Positions 25,325 through 33,670 of a stretch of 64,000 bases of DNA are shown in pieces. Every line of letters starts with the position of its first letter. Within the stretch, counting starts at the first letter, position 1. The DNA lies in contig CAKSOE010000001.1 in assembly GCA_934476675.1 (NCBI GenBank), forward strand, positions 124,001-188,000, in the 5' to 3' direction. The stretch comes from an uncultured Clostridia bacterium. Its GTDB lineage: Bacteria; Bacillota; Clostridia; UBA1381. The notes below the pieces were generated by a model that worked only from the letters and a program-made list of their open reading frames with translations, was not told the origin of the DNA and ran no database searches. The translations under genes and the position numbers were made by a program.

Positions 25325-25327
25325 AAA

Positions 25328-25810
25328 TTATTTAAGTCTTAAAATCCGCTGATTTGACGAACCGCGAAACGCAAGGCTTATATCTTTTTTATCTTCTATA
25401 AATTCTCCGTCCACAAGAACGTCTATAAGCGACAGCATCTCGTCTGTTACTTCGCATCTCGCGCGGCTTTCGCCGAGTAAATCCGTTTCGTATGTATATC
25501 CTGTGTAGCACCATATGTTTTTTTGCGGATAAAGTCTGCGAACCTTTTTCAAAAACGGCAGCAGACAACGCTGATTTTGTACCTCAAACGGTTCGCCGCC
25601 GAGAAGCGTAAGTCCGTTTATATATGACGGTTCAAGAAGCTTTATTAATTTTTCCTCCGTTTCGGCGGTAAAAGGTTTGCCTGCGTTGAAATCCCATGTT
25701 TCACTGTTAAAGCAGCCCTTGCAGTGATGCGTACAGCCGGCAACAAACAAAGAAACACGAACGCCCTCGCCGTTTGCAATGTCGCAATTTTTTATTTCGC
25801 AGTAATTCAT
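25328..25810 (-). CDS. nrdG: Anaerobic ribonucleotide reductase activating protein
   Basis: NrdG is a radical SAM enzyme that makes the glycyl radical on NrdD. The 160 residues carry the CxxxCxxC cluster motif (CTHHCKGC, residues 26-33), followed by LTLLGGEPFEV for SAM binding. The length is normal. The ATG overlaps the nrdD stop by one base (TAATG), so translation is probably coupled. Confidence 0.96.
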   Translation of the reverse strand: MNYCEIKNCDIANGEGVRVSLFVAGCTHHCKGCFNSETWDFNAGKPFTAETEEKLIKLLEPSYINGLTLLGGEPFEVQNQRCLLPFLKKVRRLYPQKNIWCYTGYTYETDLLGESRARCEVTDEMLSLIDVLVDGEFIEDKKDISLAFRGSSNQRILRLK

Positions 25811-27996
25811 TACAGATGCAGAACCCTTTCCTTAATTTCCTGTGTGCGTCCCTGGTTCCAGAATTGTGTTCCGATATATCCGCAGGTGCGGCGCGCAACG
25901 TTCATGGTTGTCTGGTCTCGGTTACCGCAATTGGGACACTCCCACAAAAGCTTTCCGTCTTTATCGGTCACAATATTGATTTCGCCGTCATATCCGCACT
26001 GCTGACAATAGTCGCTTTTTGTGTTAAGCTCCGCATACATGATATGGTCATAAAGGAACTTTAACACTTCAAGAACGGCAGGAATATTGTTTTGCATATT
26101 CGGCACTTCTATGTAGCTTATTGCACCGCCGGGGGACAGCTCCTGGAATTTTGATTCCAACTCAAGCTTATGAAAAGCGTCAATCGGTTCAGTAACGTGA
26201 ACATGATACGAATTAGTTATGTAATTTTTATCCGTCACGCCCTCGATAATTCCGAAACGGTTTTGCAGACATTTTGCAAATTTGTATGTAGTTGATTCAA
26301 GCGGTGTGCCGTAAAGCGAATAGTCAATATTTTCGGCGTCCTTCCATTTTTTGCAGGCATTATTCAAGGCGTGCATTATTTCAAGTCCAAGCTTTTCACC
26401 CTCAGGTTCGGTAAGCTTTTTATGTATCAGCTCATAAACACATTCCCACAATCCGGCATATCCGAGAGAAAGCGTTGAATATCCGCCGTAAAGCAGTTTT
26501 GTTATGCTTTCACCTTTTTTCAGGCGTGCCAAAGCGCCGTGTTGCCACAAAATAGGCGCAACGTCGGAAAGTGTGCCTTTAAGTCTGTTGTGACGGCATT
26601 GCAGAGCGTTATGGCAAAGCTCCAGCCGCTCATCGAGAACCTCCCAGAACTTATCCAGATTACCGCCGTTTTCTGCTGCGGTACAGGCAGCGTCTACAAG
26701 GTTAATCGTAACAACTCCTTGGTTAAATCTGCCGTAATACTTAGGCTTTCCGTTTTCGTCCACATACGGCGTCAAAAAGCTTCGGCAGCCCATGCAGGTA
26801 TAACAATGCCCATCGCCGTTTTTATCGATTTTAAGGCGCAGCATTATTTTTTCCGAAATATAGTCAGGAACCATTCGTTTTGCTGTGCATTTTGCCGCAA
26901 GCTTGGTTAAGTACCAGTACTTTGAGTCCTCGTGGATATTATCTTCTTCAAGTACATATATAAGCTTGGGGAATGCCGGTGTAATCCAAACGCCCTTTTC
27001 GTTCTTTACGCCTTGTATTCTTTGACGCAGCATTTCCTCTATAACAAGCGCAAGGTCTTGTTTCTCGCGTGCGTTTTCAGCCTCGGAAAGATACATGAAA
27101 ATAGTAACAAACGGAGCCTGACCGTTGGTTGTCATCAGCGTCACAAGCTGATACTGAATTGTTTGTACACCGCGCTGTATTTCCTCCATAAGGCGTTTTT
27201 CGGTAATTTGCTTTATTATTTCGTCATCGGCAGTAATACCGGCGGAATCAAATTCATCTAAAACCCTTTCATATATTGACTTTCTCGAAATGTCGACAAA
27301 CGGAATAAGATGCGCAAGGCTTATGCTTTGTCCGCCATACTGATTACTTGCAACCTGTGCGATGATTTGCGTTGCAATATTGCAGGCGGTGGAAAAGCTG
27401 TGCGGAGTTTCTATCATCGTTTCGCTTATTACCGTTCCGTTTTCAAGCATATCTTTAAGGTTTATCAGATCGCAGTTGTGCATATGCTGTGCGAAATAAT
27501 CCATATCATGAAAATGTATTATTCCGCGTTTGTGAGCGTCAACGATTTCCTGGGGCAGCAAAATTCTCTGTGTGATGTCCTTGCTGACTTCGCCCGCCAT
27601 GTAATCTCTCTGAACGCTGTTCACGGTAGGATTTTTGTTAGAGTTTTCCTGCTTTATTTCTTCATTAACGCATTCGAGTATGCTTAAAATCTGATTGTCG
27701 GTAGTATTGCTTTTTCTTATCAGATTTCGGGTGAAACGAAATCTGATGTAACGCTTTGCCGTTTCGTAAGCCTGATGCTCCATAAGACGCGTTTCGACCA
27801 GCTCCTGAATTTCCTCAACCGAAAGAGCGCGGTTCATTTTTTCACAGTGGTGTTCTATTGAATCGGAAATTTCAGATATACATTCGTCTGTAAGTTCTGT
27901 GAGGTTTCCGCCGGCTTTGTTTGCTTTCGTTATTGCGGCGCGTATTTTCTCTATATCAAATTCAGCTTCGGAGCCGTTTCTCTTTATGATTTTCAT
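25810..27996 (-). CDS. nrdD: Anaerobic ribonucleoside-triphosphate reductase (class III)
   Basis: NrdD reduces ribonucleoside triphosphates to deoxy forms in the absence of oxygen. The 728 residues have an N-terminal ATP-cone (IKRNGSEAEFDIEKIRAAITKA) for allosteric control and a ten-stranded barrel core. A C-terminal zinc site (CQQCG...CPNCG) and the glycyl radical loop RRTCGYIGT follow, with the radical Gly near residue 706. AAGGAG precedes the ATG. It is divergent from a Crp/Fnr-type regulator, with a shared operator-like dyad in the gap. Confidence 0.98.
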   Translation of the reverse strand: MKIIKRNGSEAEFDIEKIRAAITKANKAGGNLTELTDECISEISDSIEHHCEKMNRALSVEEIQELVETRLMEHQAYETAKRYIRFRFTRNLIRKSNTTDNQILSILECVNEEIKQENSNKNPTVNSVQRDYMAGEVSKDITQRILLPQEIVDAHKRGIIHFHDMDYFAQHMHNCDLINLKDMLENGTVISETMIETPHSFSTACNIATQIIAQVASNQYGGQSISLAHLIPFVDISRKSIYERVLDEFDSAGITADDEIIKQITEKRLMEEIQRGVQTIQYQLVTLMTTNGQAPFVTIFMYLSEAENAREKQDLALVIEEMLRQRIQGVKNEKGVWITPAFPKLIYVLEEDNIHEDSKYWYLTKLAAKCTAKRMVPDYISEKIMLRLKIDKNGDGHCYTCMGCRSFLTPYVDENGKPKYYGRFNQGVVTINLVDAACTAAENGGNLDKFWEVLDERLELCHNALQCRHNRLKGTLSDVAPILWQHGALARLKKGESITKLLYGGYSTLSLGYAGLWECVYELIHKKLTEPEGEKLGLEIMHALNNACKKWKDAENIDYSLYGTPLESTTYKFAKCLQNRFGIIEGVTDKNYITNSYHVHVTEPIDAFHKLELESKFQELSPGGAISYIEVPNMQNNIPAVLEVLKFLYDHIMYAELNTKSDYCQQCGYDGEINIVTDKDGKLLWECPNCGNRDQTTMNVARRTCGYIGTQFWNQGRTQEIKERVLHL

Positions 27997-28057
27997 AAAA
28001 ATTCTCCTTAAAAATATTTTATTGGGTTATTTATCCTACTTATTTTCATTATAAGTT

Positions 28058-28115
28058 AGTATAGCACAACAATTTAAAATATACTGTTGCATTTGCAACG
28101 ATTTTGTGATAAAAT
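28058..28115. promoter_or_regulatory. Operator dyad between nrdD and the Crp/Fnr regulator, with divergent promoters
   Basis: The perfect dyad GTTGCA-TT-TGCAAC (28086-28099) is the size of a Crp/Fnr half-site pair. Toward the regulator, its left half contains the -35 TTGCAT (28087-28092), 17 bases from TAAAAT (28110-28115). Toward nrdD, a TATACT -10 (28063-28058) has no good -35. The dyad is centred about 41.5 bases upstream of that predicted start, the class II activation position. Confidence 0.6.
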
Positions 28116-28170
28116 ACTATATATTGTGATGTGGGTTTTAATGTCAAACTATATAAGGGGGGTAATTTTC

Positions 28171-28785
28171 TTGAACGAATTTATATTTAAAGGGCTTTCC
28201 GACGAGGAAAAAGAAAGTATTTGTGCCGATAACGGCATCAGTGAACTGTCATTTAAAAAAGGAGAAATTTTAAAAAAGGATATTGAGAGCGGTATACTGA
28301 TAGTCGACAGCGGAATGGTGCAGTTGAAATCCGTAGACGATGACGGCAACGAAAATATTTTGCTGTACGCCGAAAAAAATGATATTATAACCGACAGACT
28401 TTTCGGCTTTGCGGCGAATACGAACAGCTACATAAAAATTATACAAGACACAAAAATGACATATATAAGACGCGATAAGCTAAAAAACGGAGATAGTGCA
28501 ATCAAGGTGTTAAATAACATTTTTCGGCTGTATGAAGAAACCTCCAAAAAAATAATGCAGCATACGGCGGTGGTGATGAATCGAAGCATACGCCGCAAGC
28601 TGTGCGAATTTTTTGAACAGCAGCGAAAAGAAAAGAAATCCGTAAAATTTAAAATTCCGCTTACTATGACGGAGCTGTCGTATTACATAGGCGCAGAAAG
28701 AACCGCAATGATGCGCGAAATAAAAAAAATGCGCGATGAGGGATTGATAACCTCTCAAAACAGGGTGATTACCATTTTGAAATAA
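28171..28785 (+). CDS. Crp/Fnr family transcriptional regulator
   Basis: The 204 residues comprise a cyclic-nucleotide-binding-like beta-roll (about 15-115), a long dimer helix (about 115-145) and a C-terminal helix-turn-helix (MTELSYYIGAERTAMMREIKKMRDEGLI). There is no four-cysteine Fnr iron-sulfur motif, and the cAMP-contact residues of Crp are not evident, so the ligand is unknown. The start is placed at TTG 28171, with AAGGGGGG 8 bases upstream; ATG 28141 is an alternative with a weaker site. It is divergent from nrdDG and probably controls them and itself. Confidence 0.87.
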   Translation: MNEFIFKGLSDEEKESICADNGISELSFKKGEILKKDIESGILIVDSGMVQLKSVDDDGNENILLYAEKNDIITDRLFGFAANTNSYIKIIQDTKMTYIRRDKLKNGDSAIKVLNNIFRLYEETSKKIMQHTAVVMNRSIRRKLCEFFEQQRKEKKSVKFKIPLTMTELSYYIGAERTAMMREIKKMRDEGLITSQNRVITILK

Positions 28786-28918
28786 AACATTTTGTTTTGA
28801 AATATGCCTGAAATATATCGAATAAAATTGTGCGTAACATTAGGCTGTATGCGGTTATTTCTTGTATATAGGTTTAAATATTTGTATCGTTTTATTATAT
28901 TTTTATCGTATCTTTTTA

Positions 28919-28947
28919 TTGAAAATCACATGAGAGCAATATATAAT
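28919..28947 (+). promoter_or_regulatory. SigA-type promoter of the TIM-barrel/epimerase/deaminase operon
   Basis: TTGAAA (28919-28924), a 17-base spacer and TATAAT (28942-28947) lie about 95 bases upstream of the first gene. The stretch 28786-28918 is AT-rich with nothing else recognised. Confidence 0.7.
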
Positions 28948-28968
28948 ATTATTAAGGAAACAGAAGAT

Positions 28969-29026
28969 CAGCGTGAAAATATGCCGTGCATTTTTCACGC
29001 TGCGATTTGTGCCGCCGTACGGCGGC
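28969..29026 (+). promoter_or_regulatory. Two leader hairpins before the TIM-barrel gene
   Basis: CAGCGTGAAAA (28969-28979) pairs with TTTTCACGCTG (28992-29002). Then GCCGCC-GTAC-GGCGGC (29011-29026) is followed directly by GGAACGGAGGATTAAG and the ATG, 16 bases later. The second hairpin belongs to the recurrent hairpin-ribosome-site motif of this window. Confidence 0.6.
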
Positions 29027-29042
29027 GGAACGGAGGATTAAG

Positions 29043-30476
29043 ATGGAAAAAAGAAGCTGGAAAATACTTTATTCCGATTACAGCGGAATGCAGAAAAAAG
29101 CCATTGAACTGCTCAGTGCGGAAATGGGAAAAATTATAAACCGGGATAAGGGGGTGTATACACTGCACGTTCTGCCGTGTGAAAAACTCGGAGCAAAAGC
29201 CGATAAAAATGCGGTTATGATAGGAAAATATTCTGACGGTGATATTTGCAGATTTGTAAACAGCAATGAAATTCCGCAGGACGGTTATTTAATAAAAGCC
29301 GTTGACAATCCTGCGAATACCGATTACAAAATAGTGGTGATTACCGCTCATACAGACCGAAATCTGTTTTACGGTGCGGTGGATTTTGTCGACGACTGTC
29401 TTATGAGACTTGCGCCTGTTTCGGGCGCAGGAGGTTTAAGAACACCATGCGAGGTGTTTGATAAAAAGCTTCCCGATTTTACATATTCATCTGCTCCGAC
29501 AGTAAAAACGAGAAGCATTTTTACATGGGGGCATCCGATAAATGATTATCGGCGATATATTGCAAACATTGCAAGACTGAAAATCAATCAGCTTATTGTC
29601 TGGAATGATTTTCTTCCGATTAATGCTAATGATATAGTAGATTGCGCTCACGAATACGGTATAGAGCTTATCTGGGGCTATGCATGGGGCTGGGGGACAG
29701 ACTGCAGGGATATAGATTTAAACAATCTTGATGCGCTCAGAAAAGAAGTGGTGGAGGTGTTTTTAAGGGATTATGATAAGTCCGGCGACGGGATATATTT
29801 TCAGTCATTTACCGAAATGCAGGAGGACAGCATAGGAAATACACTGGTTGCCGAAGCAGTTTCGGACTTTGTAAATAAGGTTTCGCATGATTTATTCGAG
29901 TTGCGCCCAGAGCTGCACATTCAGTTCGGACTGCACGCGTCGTCGGTTAAAAATCATATGGAGTATATTGCACGCGTCGATGAGAGAGTGGAGATAGTAT
30001 GGGAGGACTGCGGTTCGTTCCCGTATCATTATCTGCCTTCCGTAAAGAATGAAAAAGAATTTGAAGATACCGTTAAATTTACAGACAAAATTATAAACCT
30101 AAGAGAGAACGGCGCAAACGGATTTGTTTACAAAGGTATGATGACCATGGACTGGACAAAATTCGTGCATCAGAGCGGAGCGTATATCATGGGTGTTTCA
30201 TCGGAGGAATTGCAGAAAAGCGATGTCGAAATGTTAAAGCCGATTTGGAAAAGCTTTCAGGGAGAATGGCTTAACAGCGGAAAATATGTGTATACGCTTA
30301 CAAAGCATATAGCCGAAAAAACAGGCGGAAACGTAAATATCAACATGGCAGGCGCATTAGACGGCGGCATCTGGTTTACGGAGGCGCTGTGCGCTCAGAT
30401 TATGTGGAACTGCAACGAAGATTACGAAAGCATACTTGAAAAAGTCGGAAAAAGACAATGTGTTACGATGGCATAA
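29043..30476 (+). CDS. TIM-barrel glycoside-hydrolase-like protein of unknown family
   Basis: The 477 residues have an N-terminal alpha/beta region (about 1-120) like the non-catalytic domain found before GH20/GH67-type barrels. A barrel-like part (about 140-430) follows, with motifs KINQLIVWNDF, YGIELIWGYAWGWG, IYFQSFTEMQED and VEIVWEDCGSFPYHY. The acidic residues in SFTEMQED and VWEDCG are plausible catalytic groups. There is no signal peptide, so it should act inside the cell. It is the first gene of an operon with an AGE epimerase and a NagB-like deaminase, consistent with amino sugar or uronate oligosaccharide breakdown. I cannot assign a family number. Confidence 0.6.
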   Translation: MEKRSWKILYSDYSGMQKKAIELLSAEMGKIINRDKGVYTLHVLPCEKLGAKADKNAVMIGKYSDGDICRFVNSNEIPQDGYLIKAVDNPANTDYKIVVITAHTDRNLFYGAVDFVDDCLMRLAPVSGAGGLRTPCEVFDKKLPDFTYSSAPTVKTRSIFTWGHPINDYRRYIANIARLKINQLIVWNDFLPINANDIVDCAHEYGIELIWGYAWGWGTDCRDIDLNNLDALRKEVVEVFLRDYDKSGDGIYFQSFTEMQEDSIGNTLVAEAVSDFVNKVSHDLFELRPELHIQFGLHASSVKNHMEYIARVDERVEIVWEDCGSFPYHYLPSVKNEKEFEDTVKFTDKIINLRENGANGFVYKGMMTMDWTKFVHQSGAYIMGVSSEELQKSDVEMLKPIWKSFQGEWLNSGKYVYTLTKHIAEKTGGNVNINMAGALDGGIWFTEALCAQIMWNCNEDYESILEKVGKRQCVTMA

Positions 30477-30486
30477 GGAGGTAAGC

Positions 30487-31689
30487 ATGAAAACGGAAAT
30501 ATTAAAAAATTACTACGACAGTATTAAAAAAACTCTTGAAGAAGATTTTGTGTCTTTTTGGGAACGTGTATCTGTCGATAAGGAATACGGCGGTTATCTC
30601 TGCGGATTTGACAGAGACGGCGAATTGTTTTATGAGGATAAATCCGTCTGGCAGCAGGGGCGCAGCCTGTGGATGTTTTCAAAGCTGTACAATGAATTCG
30701 GCAAAAAACAGCTTTGGCTCGACGCCGCAAAATCGGGATATGATTTTATAAACAAATACTGTTTTGACGAAAACCATCATATGTATTTTCGTGTAACAAG
30801 AGACGGCAGACCGCTGGTAATAAGACGGTATTTTTTCTCCGAAGCATTTGCTGTTATGGGATATGCCGAGTATTATAAGGCAACGGGAACTGAAGAGGTG
30901 CGCCAAAGAGCTGTTGAATTGTACGGTCTGATGCTTAAATATTACACAACGCCCTGTTATTTTCCGCCTAAGGTAAATCCCGAAACGAGAAAAACCAAAG
31001 GGCACAGCATAATTATGATAATGATGAATGTATCTCAGATTATGCGTGAAATAGATGATAATCCGCGTTATGATAAAATGATAGACACTTGCCTTGATAC
31101 GCTTTTAAATGATTTCGTAAAAGAGGACAAAAAGGCGCTTATGGAAACCGTAAATGCCGACGGAAGCTTTTGGGATTCACCGGAGGGACGTTTTATAAAC
31201 CCGGGACACAGTATGGAAACGGCATGGTTTATGATGCAGGAGGCCATACATAGAAAAGACAGAGAATTGATGGAAACGGCAATCAAAATTACCCGCTGGT
31301 CGCTTGAACGCGGCTGGGATGAGGAAATGGGCGGAATTTATTATTTTATGGACGCAGATAATAAGCCTGTTTTGAGCCTTGAATGGGATATGAAGCTGAT
31401 GTGGGTACACTGTGAAGCGATGATAGCGTTGGTGTATGCTTACAGCTACACGGGCAATGAAGAGTATTTCAAGGGATTTGAATGTATATTTGACTACATA
31501 TCAAAGCATTTTGCAGACCTGGGACATCCGGAGTGGTACGGTCATCTTCACCGTGACGGTACGCCGATTTCGCAGATTAAGGGCAGTGACTGGAAAGGGC
31601 CGTTTCATAATGTCAGGGCATTTATGCTTTTAACTCAGCTGTTGGGGGATTTGGTAAAAGGAAATTATATCGGAGGTGTTTTTGAATGA
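30487..31689 (+). CDS. AGE family epimerase/isomerase
   Basis: The 400 residues form the (alpha/alpha)6 barrel of N-acylglucosamine 2-epimerases, with SVWQQGRSLWMFSKLY, RYFFSEAFAVMGYAEY, NPGHSMETAWFMMQ and the His motifs near HCEAMIALVYAY and GPFHNVRAFM. Members interconvert GlcNAc and ManNAc, or mannose, glucose, fructose or cellobiose epimers. The NagB neighbour favours an amino sugar substrate, which is inference. The start is ATG 30487 with AAGGAGG 4 bases upstream, overlapping the previous stop. The last 4 bases overlap the next gene. Confidence 0.88.
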   Translation: MKTEILKNYYDSIKKTLEEDFVSFWERVSVDKEYGGYLCGFDRDGELFYEDKSVWQQGRSLWMFSKLYNEFGKKQLWLDAAKSGYDFINKYCFDENHHMYFRVTRDGRPLVIRRYFFSEAFAVMGYAEYYKATGTEEVRQRAVELYGLMLKYYTTPCYFPPKVNPETRKTKGHSIIMIMMNVSQIMREIDDNPRYDKMIDTCLDTLLNDFVKEDKKALMETVNADGSFWDSPEGRFINPGHSMETAWFMMQEAIHRKDRELMETAIKITRWSLERGWDEEMGGIYYFMDADNKPVLSLEWDMKLMWVHCEAMIALVYAYSYTGNEEYFKGFECIFDYISKHFADLGHPEWYGHLHRDGTPISQIKGSDWKGPFHNVRAFMLLTQLLGDLVKGNYIGGVFE

Positions 31690-32480
31690 ACAGAAAATTC
31701 GGAAATATAGCGCTTAAAACCGTCGGTGATGAATGGGAAGTATATTTTGATATGGCACTTGTAATGCTGGACGAGATTATGAAAAACAATAATGCCGGAA
31801 AAAGCACGGTTATGATTGTGCCGGTAGGCCCGACGCAGCAGTACCCTATTTTGGCGCGGTTGATAAATCAGCTGAATGTATCGCTGAAAAACGTTCATTT
31901 CTTTAATATGGACGAATACCTTGTCAGTGAAACGGAGAGTATTGACCGCAGCCATAATATGAGTTTTTATCACAGAATGCAGACGGAGTTTTATCAAAGG
32001 ATAAAGCCGGCGCTTGCCATGCCGGAGTCGCAGAGACATTTTCCGCAGCCCGGGCATGAAGCGGAATACGATGAGATGATAGAAAAGCTCGGCGGCACCG
32101 ATTTGTGTCTCGGCGGTTTGGGAATTAACGGTCATATTGCATTTAATGAGGCGGCGGAGGAAAACGATACGATAAGCGCCGAAGAATTTGCCAAGTTGGG
32201 AACGAGAGTTCTGCCGATAAGCCGCGAAACGCAAACTATTAATGCGTACGGGTATCAGAGAGGGGATTTACGTGGTATACCGAAATGGTGCATAACGGTG
32301 GGAATGAAACAGATATTGGCGTCGCGCCGTATATATATTGCTCTGAACCGTCCGTGGCAGCATGGGATTTTTAAACACGTGCTGTTTGATAAAATCCAGC
32401 CGCAGATTCCGGCAACGCTTTTGCAGAAGCATACAGATGTTACATTCTGCGCATATAACGATATTGCCGAAGGAATATAG
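31686..32480 (+). CDS. Glucosamine-6-phosphate deaminase-like protein (NagB family)
   Basis: NagB converts glucosamine-6-phosphate to fructose-6-phosphate and ammonia. The 264 residues have the family motifs VPVGPTQQYPILARL, FFNMDEYL with the catalytic Asp, LCLGGLGINGHIAFNEA and the C-terminal barrel strands. The segment around residues 155-235 is more divergent than in classical NagB, so a related sugar phosphate is possible. It overlaps the epimerase stop by 4 bases (ATGA). No nagA deacetylase or sugar kinase lies nearby. Confidence 0.82.
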   Translation: MNRKFGNIALKTVGDEWEVYFDMALVMLDEIMKNNNAGKSTVMIVPVGPTQQYPILARLINQLNVSLKNVHFFNMDEYLVSETESIDRSHNMSFYHRMQTEFYQRIKPALAMPESQRHFPQPGHEAEYDEMIEKLGGTDLCLGGLGINGHIAFNEAAEENDTISAEEFAKLGTRVLPISRETQTINAYGYQRGDLRGIPKWCITVGMKQILASRRIYIALNRPWQHGIFKHVLFDKIQPQIPATLLQKHTDVTFCAYNDIAEGI

Positions 32481-32507
32481 CTAAAAGGCGGCTTTTAGCT
32501 ATTCTTT
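32477..32507. terminator. Terminator between nagB-like gene and the convergent AraC regulator
   Basis: ATAGCTAAAAG (32477-32487) and CTTTTAGCTAT (32492-32502) form a perfect 11-base stem with a 4-base loop, followed by TCTTT. It overlaps the ends of both genes. Confidence 0.75.
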
Positions 32508-33361
32508 CGTATTGTATCACCGGCATTGTTTTGTCTGAACTGATTCGGAGAGATTTTGTACTGTTCTCTGAATTTTTTTGAAAAATAGCTTAAATTTGAA
32601 AATCCCGCCTCAAACGCAATGTCGGTGACTGAGATGTCCGGAGAATTTATGAGCAGTACTTTGGCTTTTTCCAGTCGCAGCAGACAAAGGTATTCATTAA
32701 AGCAAAGTCCGAATACCTTTTTAAAGAGTCTGCAAAAATAGCTTTGGTGATAGTGCATATCATCAGCTATTGAGTGCGAGGTTATGTATTCATGGTAATG
32801 TTCTTCAATGTAGTTAATAACATTCTTGGAAAACACTGTTGTACTGGAGGGTTGCGACGCTTTTAAGTACAAATTGTTTTGCATGAGGTAAGCAAACATA
32901 AGGTTAAGATTACCCATGACGTTCATTTCCCAAAACGGCTTGGCGGTTTCCGTGGAACTGCAAATTTCATTAAACAGATTTATTAACGTGTTATAGTGTA
33001 CGGAGTCCGGCTCGATATGAATTTTAATGAAAAAACGGTTATTTTCCAAATCGGCCACAAGCGCTTTGTTTAAAATAAGCGACGGGTCAAAGCACAGGCA
33101 TAAATACTCAAGGTCGACATCGGGCAGGGAGTCGAGTGTATGCACCATATACGGACTCAGAAATATCATGCTGCCCTCATGTGCGACGGCTTTGGAATCG
33201 TTTACTGTGTACATAGCGCTGCCTGATTTTATATAAATTATTTCAAAATCCTTATGATTTGAAAGAGGCGCGGGAACACGTGTTTGGTAATTTAAAATTC
33301 CGCTTTTGTATGTACATATCGGTATTGTGGTATATTGTTGTATAAAACGATTATTTAACAA
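32495..33361 (-). CDS. AraC family transcriptional regulator
   Basis: The 288 residues have an N-terminal cupin-like sensor domain (about 20-150, with FEIIYIKSGSAMYTV and FLSPYMVHTLDSLP) and two C-terminal helix-turn-helix motifs (about 185-285). The latter include HSIADDMHYHQSYFCRLFKKVFG and ISVTDIAFEAGFSNLSYFSKKFRE. Such regulators usually sense a sugar and activate uptake genes. It is divergent from the ABC importer, its likely target. The start is TTG 33361, with AGGAGG 9 bases upstream, and a consensus promoter precedes it. Confidence 0.92.
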   Translation of the reverse strand: MLNNRFIQQYTTIPICTYKSGILNYQTRVPAPLSNHKDFEIIYIKSGSAMYTVNDSKAVAHEGSMIFLSPYMVHTLDSLPDVDLEYLCLCFDPSLILNKALVADLENNRFFIKIHIEPDSVHYNTLINLFNEICSSTETAKPFWEMNVMGNLNLMFAYLMQNNLYLKASQPSSTTVFSKNVINYIEEHYHEYITSHSIADDMHYHQSYFCRLFKKVFGLCFNEYLCLLRLEKAKVLLINSPDISVTDIAFEAGFSNLSYFSKKFREQYKISPNQFRQNNAGDTIRKNS

Positions 33362-33384
33362 TCAAACACACCTCCTATGATTTT

Positions 33385-33413
33385 ATTATAGTCAAAATTC
33401 ACAAAAATGTCAA
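33385..33413 (-). promoter_or_regulatory. Consensus SigA promoter of the AraC regulator
   Basis: On the - strand TTGACA (33413-33408), a 17-base spacer and TATAAT (33390-33385) match consensus exactly, 24 bases before the TTG start. Confidence 0.85.
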
Positions 33414-33670
33414 TAGAGTTATAAAATATAGTTAAAATAATTATATACCAATTTAAAAAAATACAATATAATATTAATAGAAAATTAAATATATTTTAAG
33501 ATAAATTATTTATCCAATAATCGGATAGATAGGATAATTAAAGCAGCAATGCTATGTTTTAAGCTTTTACAAAGGAGTGAAGCGGAAAAGATATAAAATT
33601 TGCATTTTAAGTTTGGGCACAATTAACAAATCAATTATATGACGATAATAAAATGAACGGAGGAGACTTT
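33414..33670 (+). promoter_or_regulatory. AT-rich control region between the AraC gene and the sugar importer
   Basis: This gap should hold the importer promoter and AraC sites. I see the dyad TATCC (33511-33515) / GGATA (33523-33527) with another GGATA at 33532-33536, and a weak TTGGGC-17-TATATG (33613-33641). Neither is strong, as expected if the promoter needs an activator. No riboswitch fold was recognised. Confidence 0.4.

Noticed and set aside
28800..29139. Open frame of 111 codons before the TIM-barrel gene
   Set aside because: It spans the promoter and the leader hairpins, overlaps the start of the real gene in another frame and has no ribosome site.
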